From Halalkalibacter okhensis (GTDB taxonomy: Bacteria; Bacillota; Bacilli; Bacillales; Bacillaceae_D), in contig NZ_JRJU01000001.1 of the NCBI RefSeq assembly GCF_000787375.1, forward strand, positions 124,001-188,000: a stretch of 64,000 nucleotides of DNA, read 5' to 3'. The notes under the pieces were generated by a model. That model did no database searches and was not told where the DNA came from. It worked only from the letters and a program-made list of their open reading frames with translations. The stretch's first letter is position 1. Each line of letters opens with the position of its first letter. This document shows positions 18,429-28,080 of this stretch, in pieces. Both the position numbers and the translations under genes were made by a program.

Positions 18429-18692
18429 ATGAATGCAATTATGCAACAACTGGTAAATAATAAGGTTAATTCTCTAACAGCAAATGAACTATTAAACCTA
18501 GCAAGTCAGTATAATATTAACCTTAGTAAGCAGCAAGCAGAAAAAGTCATTGCCATTCTAAGATCAGAGCAAATTGATGTTGCTAACCAAGCTCAAGTCC
18601 AAAGAATGATCCAACGTCTTCAAACAGAAGTAGACCCTTACGTATCTTCAGTTATTCAACAATTGCTTCAACAATTTAGTCAGTACCTTTAA
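18429..18692 (+). CDS. yqfT: DUF2624 small protein YqfT
   Basis: 87 residues, rich in Gln and Asn, helical, with no Cys. The pattern VNNKVNSLTANELLNLASQYNINLSKQQAEKVIAIL matches the Bacillus-specific DUF2624 family. It follows AAAGGGGTG by 8 bases and precedes nfo convergently, as in B. subtilis. Function unknown. Confidence 0.8.
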   Translation: MNAIMQQLVNNKVNSLTANELLNLASQYNINLSKQQAEKVIAILRSEQIDVANQAQVQRMIQRLQTEVDPYVSSVIQQLLQQFSQYL

Positions 18693-18738
18693 TTCACATA
18701 ATAAATAACATAGACCGTTACACATAAACTGTATGACA

Positions 18739-18816
18739 AAAAAGCAGAGGTCATCTCGATGGCATGAACAAAGGACGTGTTTCCTTCAATGCTTCTTGAT
18801 ATCCCTTCTGCTTTTT
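18739..18816 (-). terminator. Terminator-like branched hairpin after nfo
   Basis: AAAAAGCAGA (18739-18748) pairs with TCTGCTTTTT (18807-18816). The 58-base interior includes a second small stem AAGGA...TCCTT. A T run follows the stem on the minus strand, directly past the nfo stop. It may also stop yqfT transcription. Confidence 0.65.
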
Positions 18817-18820
18817 GTTA

Positions 18821-19714
18821 TTACAGGACGATTTTTGACTTTACGTCCGCATCAAATTCTCCTGAACGTATCATTTCAATCTCGTGTTTATAAGGTGCTT
18901 TTTTGTTCTTTTTATCTTCTCCAACAAACGGTGTCTCAAGAATCTTTGGTACGTCACTTAATTGTGGGTGATGCACAATATAGTGTAATGCTTTAAATCC
19001 AATATGACCAAAGCCTATATTTTCATGACGATCCTTTCCCGCCCCTTTCTCATTTTTACTGTCATTAATATGAAGGACTTTTAATCGATCAATTCCAATA
19101 ATACGGTCGAAAGAATCGAGGACACCATCAAAATCAGCAACTATGTCATAACCAGCATCATGTGTATGACAAGTGTCAAAGCAAACAGACAAACGCTCAT
19201 TATGCGTAACGCCTTCAATGATAGCTGCAAGTTCCTCAAACGTACGACCACATTCCGTGCCCTTTCCTGCCATCGTTTCTAAAGCAATTTGAACATCACG
19301 TTTTTCTTCAAATACCTCATTGAGCCCTTCGATGATTTTCTGAATTCCCGCTTCCGTTCCAGCCCCTACATGTGCTCCAGGATGCAAAACGATTTGTTTA
19401 GCACCAAGAGCTTCTGTACGTTCAATTTCCGATCTCAAAAAACGTACCCCTAACTCAAACGTTTCTGGTTTTGTCGTATTTGCTATATTAATGATATACG
19501 GGGCATGAACAACGATGTCGGACATCCCATTTTCTTTCATGTGTGCTAATCCTGCCTCAATATTTAATTCCTCAATCGCTTTTCTTCTTGTATTTTGTGG
19601 TGCTCCTGTATAAATCATAAATGTACTTGATCCATATGAAGCTGCTTCTTCACTTGCTCCAAGTAACATTTTTTTCCCGCTCATTGAAACATGAGAACCA
19701 AGTTTTACCGTCAT
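18821..19714 (-). CDS. nfo: Endonuclease IV (AP endonuclease) Nfo
   Basis: 297 residues, TIM-barrel AP endonuclease. It cleaves the backbone 5' to abasic sites in base-excision repair. Zinc ligands are visible in [49 protein letters not shown] and [12 protein letters not shown], and the late PKILETPF carries the final Glu. In B. subtilis the equivalent is also expressed in spores. It lies 17 bases after cshB in the same direction. Confidence 0.96.
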   Translation of the reverse strand: MTVKLGSHVSMSGKKMLLGASEEAASYGSSTFMIYTGAPQNTRRKAIEELNIEAGLAHMKENGMSDIVVHAPYIINIANTTKPETFELGVRFLRSEIERTEALGAKQIVLHPGAHVGAGTEAGIQKIIEGLNEVFEEKRDVQIALETMAGKGTECGRTFEELAAIIEGVTHNERLSVCFDTCHTHDAGYDIVADFDGVLDSFDRIIGIDRLKVLHINDSKNEKGAGKDRHENIGFGHIGFKALHYIVHHPQLSDVPKILETPFVGEDKKNKKAPYKHEIEMIRSGEFDADVKSKIVL

Positions 19715-19731
19715 AATTTCCTCTCTCCTAC

Positions 19732-21084
19732 TTACTTTTTCTTTTTAATTCTTCTTTGTCTTTGCTCTTCCTTCGCTTGCTTAAACCGTGCCTTTTTCTT
19801 ATAACCAGGCTTAACATTTTTAGGTCTCGCTACTGCTTTCCCACCTGTACGTTTCTGCTCTTTCGGTTTCGTTTCCGTCTTAGTTGTTTCGGATGATTTG
19901 GTTGTCTTTTTCTTTCCAGGGACACCAAGTGGAGCGCGTTCAAGCTGAGTCCAACTACCTTGCTTAAAATCATAATACGTAAATGTAATTCCTCTTTTCA
20001 GAAGTTTCTCAATCGCCTGTTGGTCATGATCTTCGTAGATCGTAAAGGCAATTCCATCCAAGCCGGCACGCGCTGTCCGGCCAACACGATGAATGTAAAA
20101 GTCTAGGTCCTTCGGGATATTAAAGTTAATAATATGAGTTACACCTTTTACATCAATTCCACGTGCTGCCAAGTCCGTAGCTACAAGGTATTGAACTTTT
20201 ACCTCTTTCACTTGCTTCATGACTTGCTTACGTTGTCTAGGTTGCAGGCCACCATGAAGCCGTTCTACATTTAACCCCGCTGCTAACATGGCATCTGCCA
20301 CTTCATCCGCTTGTTCTTTTGTATTTGTAAATACAATGGCTAAATAAGGGTTAATTGACTTTGCAATGTCTACAACAAATGGGATCTTTTCACGATGTCT
20401 AAGTGGTACAATTCGGTGTTCAATTTTCGATGCTGCTATATGCTTAGGCTCAACTTGAACATGGCGAGGATCCGTCATATATTTTTTTAAGAATGGCTGG
20501 AGCTTTTCTGGAATCGTTGCAGAGAATATCATCATTTGCAATGATTCTGCCATTCTTGATGCAACTTTGTCTACATCCGCAATGAAACCCATATCAAGCA
20601 TCTGATCAGCCTCATCGACAACTAGCATTGCTGCTGTATAGACTTGGAGAGCCTGATCATCCATTAAATCACCAATTCGTCCAGCCGTACCAACAACAAC
20701 ATGCGGTTGTACTTTCAAACTTTCTATTGCACGTGAACGATCCGTTCCGCCCACTAACAATTTAGCATGAATTTGCTCATTTTCTGGGCAGAATTCAAGC
20801 AACTTTTTTAATTCATCAAATAACTGACTGGCAAGTTCACGAGTAGGTGCTGTAATAACAGCTTGTACTTCATTCACTGTAGGATTAATCTTATCTAATA
20901 TCGGTAATAGAAATGAAAGAGTTTTCCCTGTTCCTGTTTGAGATTGCCCGATAACATCTCTCCCATTTTTAATGGCAGGTATAAGCCGTTCTTGAATTTC
21001 TGTCGGCAAAACAAATCCTTGATTACTTAATGCCTCAATTAAAAAAGGCTTAAGTTCAAATCGCTTAAAATTTTCTGATTTCAT
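19732..21084 (-). CDS. cshB: DEAD-box RNA helicase CshB
   Basis: 450 residues from the ATG at 21084. The motifs are complete: Q motif near 20 ([15 protein letters not shown]), [11 protein letters not shown], Ia PTRELA, II VDEADQM, III SAT, then IVa [29 protein letters not shown] basic Lys-rich tail (about 390-450) would bind RNA. It should act in cold-induced RNA remodelling and ribosome assembly. Position next to nfo and yqfQ equals yqfR of B. subtilis. The ribosome site AAGGAAG lies 12 bases from the ATG, slightly far. Confidence 0.93.
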   Translation of the reverse strand: MKSENFKRFELKPFLIEALSNQGFVLPTEIQERLIPAIKNGRDVIGQSQTGTGKTLSFLLPILDKINPTVNEVQAVITAPTRELASQLFDELKKLLEFCPENEQIHAKLLVGGTDRSRAIESLKVQPHVVVGTAGRIGDLMDDQALQVYTAAMLVVDEADQMLDMGFIADVDKVASRMAESLQMMIFSATIPEKLQPFLKKYMTDPRHVQVEPKHIAASKIEHRIVPLRHREKIPFVVDIAKSINPYLAIVFTNTKEQADEVADAMLAAGLNVERLHGGLQPRQRKQVMKQVKEVKVQYLVATDLAARGIDVKGVTHIINFNIPKDLDFYIHRVGRTARAGLDGIAFTIYEDHDQQAIEKLLKRGITFTYYDFKQGSWTQLERAPLGVPGKKKTTKSSETTKTETKPKEQKRTGGKAVARPKNVKPGYKKKARFKQAKEEQRQRRIKKKK

Positions 21085-21335
21085 TATACATTTCAACTTC
21101 CTTCCGATGCCATTTGTGCAATACTTCATTTTATCATACATTGTTAGAACTTGACTATTTTAAAAAGAATTACTCTAGTGGCATTATCTATTTTATTAAA
21201 TTTATCAACTCACCGCACACCACACATTTGCATATAGTTGTTATAAGAGTTTATGTATCCTTATTTCTATTTTCCCCAAAATTAGAAGGCGGTACACTTA
21301 TTAAATCTGTTCATGCTAGGAAAGGAGATTTAATC

Positions 21336-21929
21336 ATGCAACCATTTTTCGGTCCCCCATTCGGTTCAATGCCAATGCAAGCCCCTATGCAAGGAATGTC
21401 ACAAGCAGCAAATATGTTTGCTCAAGGCGCTCCTTCTGCAAATGCGTTAGGGGGAGCAGGAAGTCAGGCACTTAGAGGAGGAGGGGGGCTTCTTTCTAGA
21501 TTATTCGGAGGGTTAGGTGGAGCTTCCACAATGGCAGGCAATCCTATGATGGGCGGATTTTCATCGGCTGCTGCCGGTGGTGGGATGAATTTAACTTCAA
21601 TGCTGACCAATGCTCAAAAAGTATTAGGGTTAACGCATCAAGTAGTTCCAATGATTCAACAGTATGGACCACTTATTCGAAATGCGCCAGCTATTTGGAA
21701 AATTATGATGAGTAGCAATTCAGATGAAAACGCTACTGATAACAGTAACGTTGATACAACAGAAACTGAAGGAAGCACGAAAATCAATATTGAAGAGACT
21801 GATGATTCAACAATGTTGTCACAAAGCTCTCCAATAAAGGGAAATATCTCATCCGTCCATCAAACAAAAACTCATCCCTTTAAACCGAAAGCCATTAAGG
21901 GAATCCCTGGTCCTAAATTGTATATTTAA
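21336..21929 (+). CDS. yqfQ: YqfQ/VrrA-like low-complexity protein
   Basis: 197 residues. The N-terminal 80 are Met/Gly/Ala/Pro-rich (FGPPFGSMPMQAPMQGM then GGAGS and GGGGLLSRLFGGLGG). A conserved core follows near 90-125 (LTSMLTNAQKVLGLTHQVVPMIQQYGPLIRNAPAIWKI), then an acidic Asn/Thr/Ser-rich tail. Core and position before ispH match YqfQ, the VrrA family known from the variable-repeat locus of B. anthracis. ATG at 21336 follows AAAGGAG. A spore or coat connection is sometimes suggested for the family; not visible here. Confidence 0.8.
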   Translation: MQPFFGPPFGSMPMQAPMQGMSQAANMFAQGAPSANALGGAGSQALRGGGGLLSRLFGGLGGASTMAGNPMMGGFSSAAAGGGMNLTSMLTNAQKVLGLTHQVVPMIQQYGPLIRNAPAIWKIMMSSNSDENATDNSNVDTTETEGSTKINIEETDDSTMLSQSSPIKGNISSVHQTKTHPFKPKAIKGIPGPKLYI

Positions 21930-21981
21930 CCAAAGTAGAGAGATACTAGCGATATAACTAAAGATTTATGACATTTTTTTA

Positions 21982-22039
21982 TTGACAAGAATTGCACATT
22001 GGTAGTAAAATTTACTTTTATATTTTTTTGTGTTACAAT
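21982..22039 (+). promoter_or_regulatory. Tandem SigA promoters of the CarD-like gene
   Basis: P1: TTGACA (21982-21987), 18-base spacer, TAAAAT (22006-22011). P2: TTTACT (22011-22016), 17-base spacer, TACAAT (22034-22039). Both are well formed. Confidence 0.65.
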
Positions 22040-22068
22040 AAGGCTACTACTCGATTGGAGGAATGCCC

Positions 22069-22563
22069 ATGTTTAAAGTTGGTGACCACGTTGTCTATCC
22101 TTATCACGGTGCAGGAACAATTCAAGATATTGAAGAGAAGGATGTTTTAGGAGAAACTCACTCTTATTTTATTCTTAACTTCCCGCTCGTTGATGTGAAG
22201 CTTATGCTTCCAGAAAGTAAGATTAACGATTCTGGACTGCGTAAGGTGATAGACCAATCAGAGTTAGATTCACTTGTAGATGCCCTGCAGAACGGGCCAG
22301 ATATCCCACCTTCTACAAGTCATTTTTCTCGTGAAACCGAAAACCTCTTAAAGAGTGGAAGTATTATTGACGCAGCTCATCTTATTTCATCTCTTTCAAG
22401 AAAGCAAACAGAAAGGGCAAACGGCCTCCATATTCAAGACCGTAATCATTTACAAAAAGCCAGACAAATGATTGCCAGCGAGCTTGTACTAGTCAATGAC
22501 ATGACAGAAGAGCAAGCTTACGAATTCATTGACGATGCGCTTATTGAGCTAAAAGAAGCGTAA
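22069..22563 (+). CDS. CarD/CdnL-family transcription regulator
   Basis: 164 residues from the ATG at 22069, which is 7 bases from GGAGG (an ATG at 22063 is too close). The N-terminal Tudor-like domain FKVGDHVVYPYHGAGTIQDIEEKDVLGE is the RNA polymerase beta-interacting module shared with Mfd. The rest is helical (about 70-164). CarD proteins stabilise open promoter complexes; here that is inference. It lies between yqfQ and ispH, where B. subtilis has no such gene. Confidence 0.88.
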   Translation: MFKVGDHVVYPYHGAGTIQDIEEKDVLGETHSYFILNFPLVDVKLMLPESKINDSGLRKVIDQSELDSLVDALQNGPDIPPSTSHFSRETENLLKSGSIIDAAHLISSLSRKQTERANGLHIQDRNHLQKARQMIASELVLVNDMTEEQAYEFIDDALIELKEA

Positions 22564-22612
22564 GCATTGTCACTTGAGGGAAACTACATTATACTATATA
22601 GCAGGAAAACTA

Positions 22613-22671
22613 AGGCTGTCTCCTTTATTTAGTCTCACTCTTACGTGAGACTAAATCCCCTGAGACAGCCT
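22613..22671. terminator. Two-tier terminator after the CarD-like gene
   Basis: Outer stem AGGCTGTCTC/GAGACAGCCT (22613-22622, 22662-22671) encloses a perfect inner stem TTTAGTCTCAC/GTGAGACTAAA (22628-22638, 22645-22655). Followed by TTGTTTTT. Confidence 0.85.
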
Positions 22672-22741
22672 GATCTTGTTTTTCCATCTAATTATTTACC
22701 TACTACTCATTAAAAATGAGTCCAATTATAGGAGGCCTTTC

Positions 22742-23686
22742 ATGAATGTAAAGAAAATTTCTCCAAGAGGATATTGTTATGGTGTCGTAGATGCAATGGT
22801 GCTTGCAAGACAAGCAGCTTCAAACTTGGACTTGCCTAGACCCATTTATATTTTAGGAATGATCGTCCATAACAAACATGTTACAGATGCATTTGAAGAA
22901 GATGGGATTATTTCACTAGACGGACCAAATCGTGTGGAAATATTAAAAAAAGTAGATAAAGGAACAGTTATCTTTACCGCACACGGTGTATCCCCTGAAG
23001 TTCGAAAGCTTGCAAAAGAAAAAGGGTTAACCGTTGTTGATGCAACATGCCCTGATGTAACTCGTACTCATGACCTTATACGTGACCAAGTAGCACAAGG
23101 ATACGAAATTATTTATGTCGGGAAAAAAGGGCATCCTGAACCTGAAGGAGCTATTGGAGTCGCACCTCATTCGGTACACCTTGTGGAATCAGTCGAAGAC
23201 GTAAAAAGCTTAGAAATTAAAACGGAAAAAATTATCATCACCAACCAAACGACAATGAGTCAGTGGGATGTTAGTGATATTATGAAAAAGGCAATGGAAG
23301 CTTATCCAAGTGCTGAAGTCCATAATGAAATTTGCTTAGCTACACAAGTACGTCAAGAAGCTGTTGCAGAGCAAGCAAAAGAATGTGATCTTGTTATAGT
23401 AGTTGGAGATCCAAAAAGCAATAATTCCAATCGTCTAGCTCAAGTTTCTGAACAAATTGCTGGGACCAAAGCTTATCGCATTGGAGATATTACTGAGCTC
23501 CAACAAGATTGGCTTCAAGGAATTCAGACCGTCGGTGTTACATCAGGTGCTTCCACACCAACACCGATTACCAAAGAAGTGATTACCTTTTTAGAGCAAT
23601 ACGATCCACAAGCAGATGCTGCTTGGAATCCTGAACGGAAAGTATCTCTTCAAAAGATATTACCAAAAGTCAAATCAAAAAGTTAA
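22742..23686 (+). CDS. ispH: HMBPP reductase IspH
   Basis: 314 residues from the ATG at 22742 after ATAGGAGG. It performs the last MEP-pathway step, reducing HMBPP to IPP and DMAPP. The three cluster cysteines are in [10 protein letters not shown] (about 12), [12 protein letters not shown] (about 105) and [12 protein letters not shown] (about 200), and the proton relay motif NQTTMSQWD is present. It pairs functionally with ispG at 5385. Confidence 0.97.
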   Translation: MNVKKISPRGYCYGVVDAMVLARQAASNLDLPRPIYILGMIVHNKHVTDAFEEDGIISLDGPNRVEILKKVDKGTVIFTAHGVSPEVRKLAKEKGLTVVDATCPDVTRTHDLIRDQVAQGYEIIYVGKKGHPEPEGAIGVAPHSVHLVESVEDVKSLEIKTEKIIITNQTTMSQWDVSDIMKKAMEAYPSAEVHNEICLATQVRQEAVAEQAKECDLVIVVGDPKSNNSNRLAQVSEQIAGTKAYRIGDITELQQDWLQGIQTVGVTSGASTPTPITKEVITFLEQYDPQADAAWNPERKVSLQKILPKVKSKS

Positions 23687-23696
23687 ACAATGAAAA

Positions 23697-23739
23697 GGGG
23701 TGCCTCAAAAGGTCAAAAACAGACCTGTTGAGGCACCCC
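23697..23739. terminator. Bidirectional terminator between ispH and yqfO
   Basis: 18-bp stem with one mismatch, GGGGTGCCTC...GAGGCACCCC, 7-base loop. Separates convergent genes. Confidence 0.9.
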
Positions 23740-23748
23740 CCTTTAAAT

Positions 23749-24870
23749 TTATACGAATTGAAATGGATCTGTATTTGGTTCCGAAATCATGACCGTTGTA
23801 TCATACTTTGATTGCTCTAGAAACTCATCAAAAAATTTCTTCACACCGCTTTTCATGATTTTCTCAACATTATGTCCTGGATCGACGATATGTAAGCCTT
23901 CCATCATCGCATCATGAGCCACATGATAATATACATCACCAGTCACAAATACATCAGCGCCTTTAAAGATCGCATCCTTCATATATTTGTTTCCATCCCC
24001 GCCGAGAACAGCAACTTTTTGTACATTTGCTGTTAAATCACCGACCACTCTAGCGCCTTTCACTCCAAAAACTGTTTTCACATGCTCTGCAAACTCAGCT
24101 AATGTCATGTTAGATTCAAGCAACCCAATACGACCTAAACCAAGTACTTCTCCTTTATTGTCTAATGGGTATAGATCGAATGCTGGTTCTTCATATGGAT
24201 GAGCTTTCAGCATGGCTCTAATCACTTTATTTTGAAGGTGTGAAGGGATAATGGACTCTATCTTTACTTCATCGACCACTTCGATCCTTCCTTTTTCACC
24301 TATAAAAGGATTTGTTCCTTCTTCAGGTTGAAACATCCCTTTTCCTATGGTATTAAAAGTGCAATGACTATAGTTCCCTATATGCCCTGCACCAGCTTGA
24401 CCAATTGCTTCCCTGACTTGCAGAGCGTGAGTCTCAGGTACAAATACAACCATTTTTTTTAAAGCAGTAGTTATAGTTGGTGCAAGTACTTCTCTATTAG
24501 TAAGACCGAGAGCTTCAGCCATCATATCATTCACGCCGCCCTTTGCTACATCTAAATTGGTATGCGCTGCATAGATAGCTATGTCATGTTTAATTGCTTT
24601 TGCTACAATTCTTCCTTGTGGGGTATCGATGTCTATCTTTTTTAATGGTCTAAATAACAAAGGGTGATGAGCGATTATGAGATCAACCTCATTTTCAATC
24701 GCTTCATCAATCACCTCTTCTAGAACATCTAAGGCGATCATCACTTTTTTTACTTCTTTGTTTAATGTTCCGATCATTAAACCATTTTTATCACCGTCCA
24801 CAGCCAATGACTTAGGAGACCATGATTCAAAATGTTGAATGAGAGCTTGACCATTAATGTATTTACTCAT
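23749..24870 (-). CDS. yqfO: Nif3-like dinuclear metal-centre protein YqfO
   Basis: 373 residues, the long Bacillus form with a PII-like/CutA-like insert (about 130-230: KKMVVFVPETHALQVREAIGQAGAGHIGNYSHCTFNT) inside the NIF3 fold. Metal ligands are seen in LIIAHHPLLF, YAAHTNLD and, near the C-terminus, VDPGHNVEK. Often annotated GTP cyclohydrolase 1 type 2 homologue, though activity is not established. The start overlaps the trmK stop by 4 bases, so the two are cotranslated. Confidence 0.93.
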   Translation of the reverse strand: MSKYINGQALIQHFESWSPKSLAVDGDKNGLMIGTLNKEVKKVMIALDVLEEVIDEAIENEVDLIIAHHPLLFRPLKKIDIDTPQGRIVAKAIKHDIAIYAAHTNLDVAKGGVNDMMAEALGLTNREVLAPTITTALKKMVVFVPETHALQVREAIGQAGAGHIGNYSHCTFNTIGKGMFQPEEGTNPFIGEKGRIEVVDEVKIESIIPSHLQNKVIRAMLKAHPYEEPAFDLYPLDNKGEVLGLGRIGLLESNMTLAEFAEHVKTVFGVKGARVVGDLTANVQKVAVLGGDGNKYMKDAIFKGADVFVTGDVYYHVAHDAMMEGLHIVDPGHNVEKIMKSGVKKFFDEFLEQSKYDTTVMISEPNTDPFQFV

Positions 24871-25577
24871 CTATGTAATACCTCCTCAACCATGTTAATT
24901 CTTTTTAATAAGTTCTTTCTTTTTTGCTCCACTTGTTCATTTATAGTGGCCTTATCAAACTGAGTTAAAATTCTCTTCCAATTTTCAACTTCAAACTGCC
25001 ATTTTTTCTTGAAAGCAAGATTACTTTCTAGCATTAAAAAGGGACCAAGTAAAAGCTTAAGTTCTTTGTTATCTTCATATAAAGACTCGTCATTTCCTCG
25101 TTTGGCGACTAAAACTTCATAGATCTTTTCATCTTCTTCAAGAATCTCTTCTGAATTGAGAATCCAGCCATTATTCAAGAGCCATTTTCTAATCATATCA
25201 GCAGAAACGTTAGGCTGTAAGATCAAAGTTTCTACTCCTTCTAATTTATCTTTTCCCTCATCTAAAATGGTAGTGATCAGCCCTCCACCCATTCCAGCTA
25301 TCGTAATTGTATTCACTTCACCACACTTAATAACTTCCAAACCATTTCCTCTTCTTACATCTATTCTTGCTGTTAATCCTGATTTTTCCACTTGTTTTTT
25401 AGCTGACTGAAACGGTCCTTCATTTACTTCACCAGCAATAGCTGTTAGGTTTGGATCCTTAATACATAAATAACATGGCAAGTACGCATGATCGGAACCA
25501 ATATCTGCAATCTTTGCTCCACCTGGAACATGCTCCGCAACTCGAATTAACCTTTCAGACAAATGCTTCTCGTTCAT
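24867..25577 (-). CDS. trmK: tRNA (adenine22-N1)-methyltransferase TrmK
   Basis: 236 residues. Rossmann methyltransferase start GGAKIADIGSDHAYLPCYL binds AdoMet, and TITIAGMGGGLI carries the catalytic-region loop (about 90). A C-terminal coiled-coil extension (about 160-236) is usual. It modifies A22 of tRNAs such as tRNA-Ser. ATG follows AGGTGATAAA. Gene order cccA-trmK-yqfO is that of B. subtilis. Confidence 0.93.
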   Translation of the reverse strand: MNEKHLSERLIRVAEHVPGGAKIADIGSDHAYLPCYLCIKDPNLTAIAGEVNEGPFQSAKKQVEKSGLTARIDVRRGNGLEVIKCGEVNTITIAGMGGGLITTILDEGKDKLEGVETLILQPNVSADMIRKWLLNNGWILNSEEILEEDEKIYEVLVAKRGNDESLYEDNKELKLLLGPFLMLESNLAFKKKWQFEVENWKRILTQFDKATINEQVEQKRKNLLKRINMVEEVLHR

Positions 25578-25664
25578 TTTATCACCTATTACACATCGTT
25601 TATTTTAATAATTACCTTCTCTTTGTACTTTCTCCCAGTTCATCCATTTCAAACATATATAGAA

Positions 25665-25695
25665 AAGACGAGAGTTGTCAATGTACTCTCGTCTT
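25665..25695 (-). terminator. cccA terminator
   Basis: 11-bp perfect stem AAGACGAGAGT/ACTCTCGTCTT followed by TTTTC on the minus strand, just past the cccA stop. Confidence 0.85.
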
Positions 25696-25699
25696 CATA

Positions 25700-26077
25700 T
25701 TATTCGGATTCTGCTAACAAATATTGAGCAATTGCATCAGCTTCCACTTCATTTAAGTTCGTAATAGCTGGCATGGCTCCGTAACCACCAGTAATAATAT
25801 CAGTAATTTCTTCCGCTGAATATTTACCTTCAAGCGCTGTTAATGCTGGACCTGATGCACCACCAAGGTCTCCACCATGACAACCAATACATGATTGTTG
25901 AGCAAGTTCTTGACCAGCAGTCACAGGATCTTCAAACTCTGTTACTTCTTCAGCCTCATCTGTATCATCAGCATTCATTTGTGCTCGTTGGTCAAGTCCA
26001 ACAAATGAAAGTGCTACCATAAGCAATATTCCCACAATAGCGGTAATTGCAAAAGGTAATAGTGGTCTTCCTTTCAT
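25700..26077 (-). CDS. cccA: Membrane-anchored cytochrome c550 CccA
   Basis: 125 residues from the third of three consecutive ATGs (26077), which is 8 bases from GGAGG; 26080 and 26083 are alternatives. One N-terminal membrane anchor (about 7-27), an acidic linker, then a haem domain with CIGCH (C63, C66, H67). The likely axial Met is in GGYGAMPAI (about 101). It carries electrons on the outer face of the membrane. Confidence 0.93.
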   Translation of the reverse strand: MKGRPLLPFAITAIVGILLMVALSFVGLDQRAQMNADDTDEAEEVTEFEDPVTAGQELAQQSCIGCHGGDLGGASGPALTALEGKYSAEEITDIITGGYGAMPAITNLNEVEADAIAQYLLAESE

Positions 26078-26225
26078 CATCATATCCTCCTTTTGATAGT
26101 CTCGGATCACACATATCGTCAAACAACTATGTAGACGCTTTTAAAGATTCCCTTCTCATTCTACTTGATATTGTCCATAAAGAAAAGGGATCTTTTGAGT
26201 TTTGCTTTTTTTGTCACTCTTTTAT

Positions 26226-26756
26226 CTAAAACAAGAAAAAGATTGATACTAAAAAACCTATAGCTCCTGCTATGACAAAGATACGTAACGAATACCACCA
26301 ACCCACAAAAAGCCAAACTATACAATGAATGATGGAGAGGTGGATCAGGTATGCCGAATGACCAACTGCAGCCATTACTATTTCTACAGTTAATAAATAA
26401 AAAATAAGTGCTGTAATCATAAAGTAATAAGAAGAAATAAGTGCATGACTTGATTTACTTGCCACTAGTAAAATAGCAGCAATAAATGGCACAACAACTG
26501 TTATTTGCATTGCTAGCGAAAAATCGGTAAAATAAATGACAAGAATTGTTAATAGAAACAACAGTTGCACCATAATAAATGTCAATAATGTGAATTTCGT
26601 TACACTTAATGATTTCTTTTTGCTACTTTCTTTTAATTCATGCTCACCTTCTGTATAGAGCGTTAGTAAAAAATCACAATAGTTCTCAGGGAGTAATTTT
26701 GTTGATTTCCAATGCCTAATTTCATTAATTATTATCTTTTTTCTATTCTCGTCCAT
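26226..26756 (-). CDS. Uncharacterised membrane protein between cccA and sigA
   Basis: 176 residues. The first 55 are cytoplasmic and charged (KKIIINEIRHWKSTKLLPENYCDFLLTLY), reminiscent of the N-terminus of DUF2157 proteins, and are followed by five or six membrane helices. It begins 155 bases upstream of the sigA end with its own ribosome site (AGGAGGA). I do not recognise the family with certainty. Its place between sigA and cccA is not occupied by an equivalent gene in B. subtilis as far as I recall. Confidence 0.7.
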   Translation of the reverse strand: MDENRKKIIINEIRHWKSTKLLPENYCDFLLTLYTEGEHELKESSKKKSLSVTKFTLLTFIMVQLLFLLTILVIYFTDFSLAMQITVVVPFIAAILLVASKSSHALISSYYFMITALIFYLLTVEIVMAAVGHSAYLIHLSIIHCIVWLFVGWWYSLRIFVIAGAIGFLVSIFFLF

Positions 26757-26801
26757 CTTATCCTCCTGCCAGCCAAAGATTGAATCAAAGGCAAGCCAAA
26801 A

Positions 26802-26866
26802 GGCCTGATTCCAATAGATGAATATAGTTAACGATCAACTATACGTACTTTCAATAGAATCAGACC
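26802..26866 (-). terminator. Terminator-like long hairpin after sigA
   Basis: Outer stem GGCCTGATTC/GAATCAGACC (one wobble) encloses TATAGTT/AACTATA. On the minus strand it follows the sigA stop by about 45 bases and continues into CCTTTTGG. Confidence 0.65.
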
Positions 26867-26910
26867 CATTATGAAGACTCTTTTGTCCTATATCATTCGC
26901 TTACTAAGAT

Positions 26911-28032
26911 CTACTCTAGAAAATCCTTTAATCGCTTGCTACGACTAGGGTGGCGAAGTTTCCTTAATGCTTTCGCTTCAATTTGACGAATACGCTCACG
27001 AGTAACACCAAATACTTTACCGACTTCTTCTAAAGTGCGAGTACGACCATCATCTAACCCAAAACGTAAACGAAGAACATTTTCTTCTCGATCTGTTAAC
27101 GTATCGAGAACATCTTCTAATTGCTCTTTTAGTAGTTCATACGCAGCTGCATCAGATGGAGCCAATGCTTCTTGGTCTTCAATGAAATCACCAAGATGCG
27201 AGTCATCTTCTTCACCAATTGGCGTTTCCAAAGACACGGGCTCCTGAGCAATTTTTAAGATTTCACGAACTTTGTCCGGAGTTAACTCCATCTCTTGTGC
27301 TACTTCTTCTGGTGTTGGCTCCCGCCCAAAATCTTGAAGCAACTGACGCTGTACTCGGATTAGTTTGTTAATCGTTTCTACCATATGAACAGGTATGCGG
27401 ATTGTTCGTGCTTGGTCCGCTATCGCACGAGTAATAGCTTGCCTAATCCACCATGTTGCATACGTACTAAATTTATATCCCTTTTCATAATCAAACTTTT
27501 CAACAGCTTTAATTAAACCCATATTGCCTTCTTGGATTAAATCAAGAAACAGCATACCACGACCAACATAACGTTTTGCAATAGAGACAACTAGACGTAA
27601 GTTAGCTTCCGCTAATCTCCTTTTTGCTTCTTCATCACCTTGTTCAATTCGTTTGGCAAGCTCAATTTCTTCTTCAGCCGAAAGAAGGGGAACACGACCA
27701 ATTTCCTTTAAATACATTCTTACTGGGTCATTTATTTTAATACCAGGTGGTACACTTAAATCATTTAGGTCAAACTCTTCTTCATCTTTTACAGCTTGCT
27801 GGAGATTAGGAACAACATCGTCTGCCTCATTTAAGATTTCGACACCTTGTTCACCTAGATATTCAAAAAACTCATCCATTTGATCGGAATCCTGGTCAAA
27901 TGCTGCTAATTTCTCTGTAATCTCAGCATAAGTAAGTACTCCGCGCTTTTTACCTATCTCCACTAATTGTTCTTTCACTTGATCGATAGACAATTCACCT
28001 TCCGCTAGTGGGCGTAGTGGTTTATCTGCCAT
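26911..28032 (-). CDS. sigA: Primary sigma factor SigA (RpoD)
   Basis: 373 residues from the ATG at 28032 (AAGGAGGGG upstream), close to the 371 of B. subtilis SigA. Regions run 1.1 (1-80), 1.2 ([16 protein letters not shown]), 2 ([29 protein letters not shown] and [17 protein letters not shown]), 3 and 4 ([15 protein letters not shown] ... [22 protein letters not shown]). It directs housekeeping transcription. It follows dnaG by 48 bases in the same operon, the classic macromolecular synthesis arrangement. Confidence 0.98.
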   Translation of the reverse strand: MADKPLRPLAEGELSIDQVKEQLVEIGKKRGVLTYAEITEKLAAFDQDSDQMDEFFEYLGEQGVEILNEADDVVPNLQQAVKDEEEFDLNDLSVPPGIKINDPVRMYLKEIGRVPLLSAEEEIELAKRIEQGDEEAKRRLAEANLRLVVSIAKRYVGRGMLFLDLIQEGNMGLIKAVEKFDYEKGYKFSTYATWWIRQAITRAIADQARTIRIPVHMVETINKLIRVQRQLLQDFGREPTPEEVAQEMELTPDKVREILKIAQEPVSLETPIGEEDDSHLGDFIEDQEALAPSDAAAYELLKEQLEDVLDTLTDREENVLRLRFGLDDGRTRTLEEVGKVFGVTRERIRQIEAKALRKLRHPSRSKRLKDFLE

Positions 28033-28080
28033 TCGATCCCCTCCTTCCATTGTTCACAACCAAAGCTTCTTGCCAATATA

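Noticed and set aside
18739-18816. tRNA-like or small RNA fold after nfo
   Set aside because: Only the outer stem and one small inner stem pair well; there is no tRNA TψC or anticodon arm sequence, and the T run marks it as a terminator.
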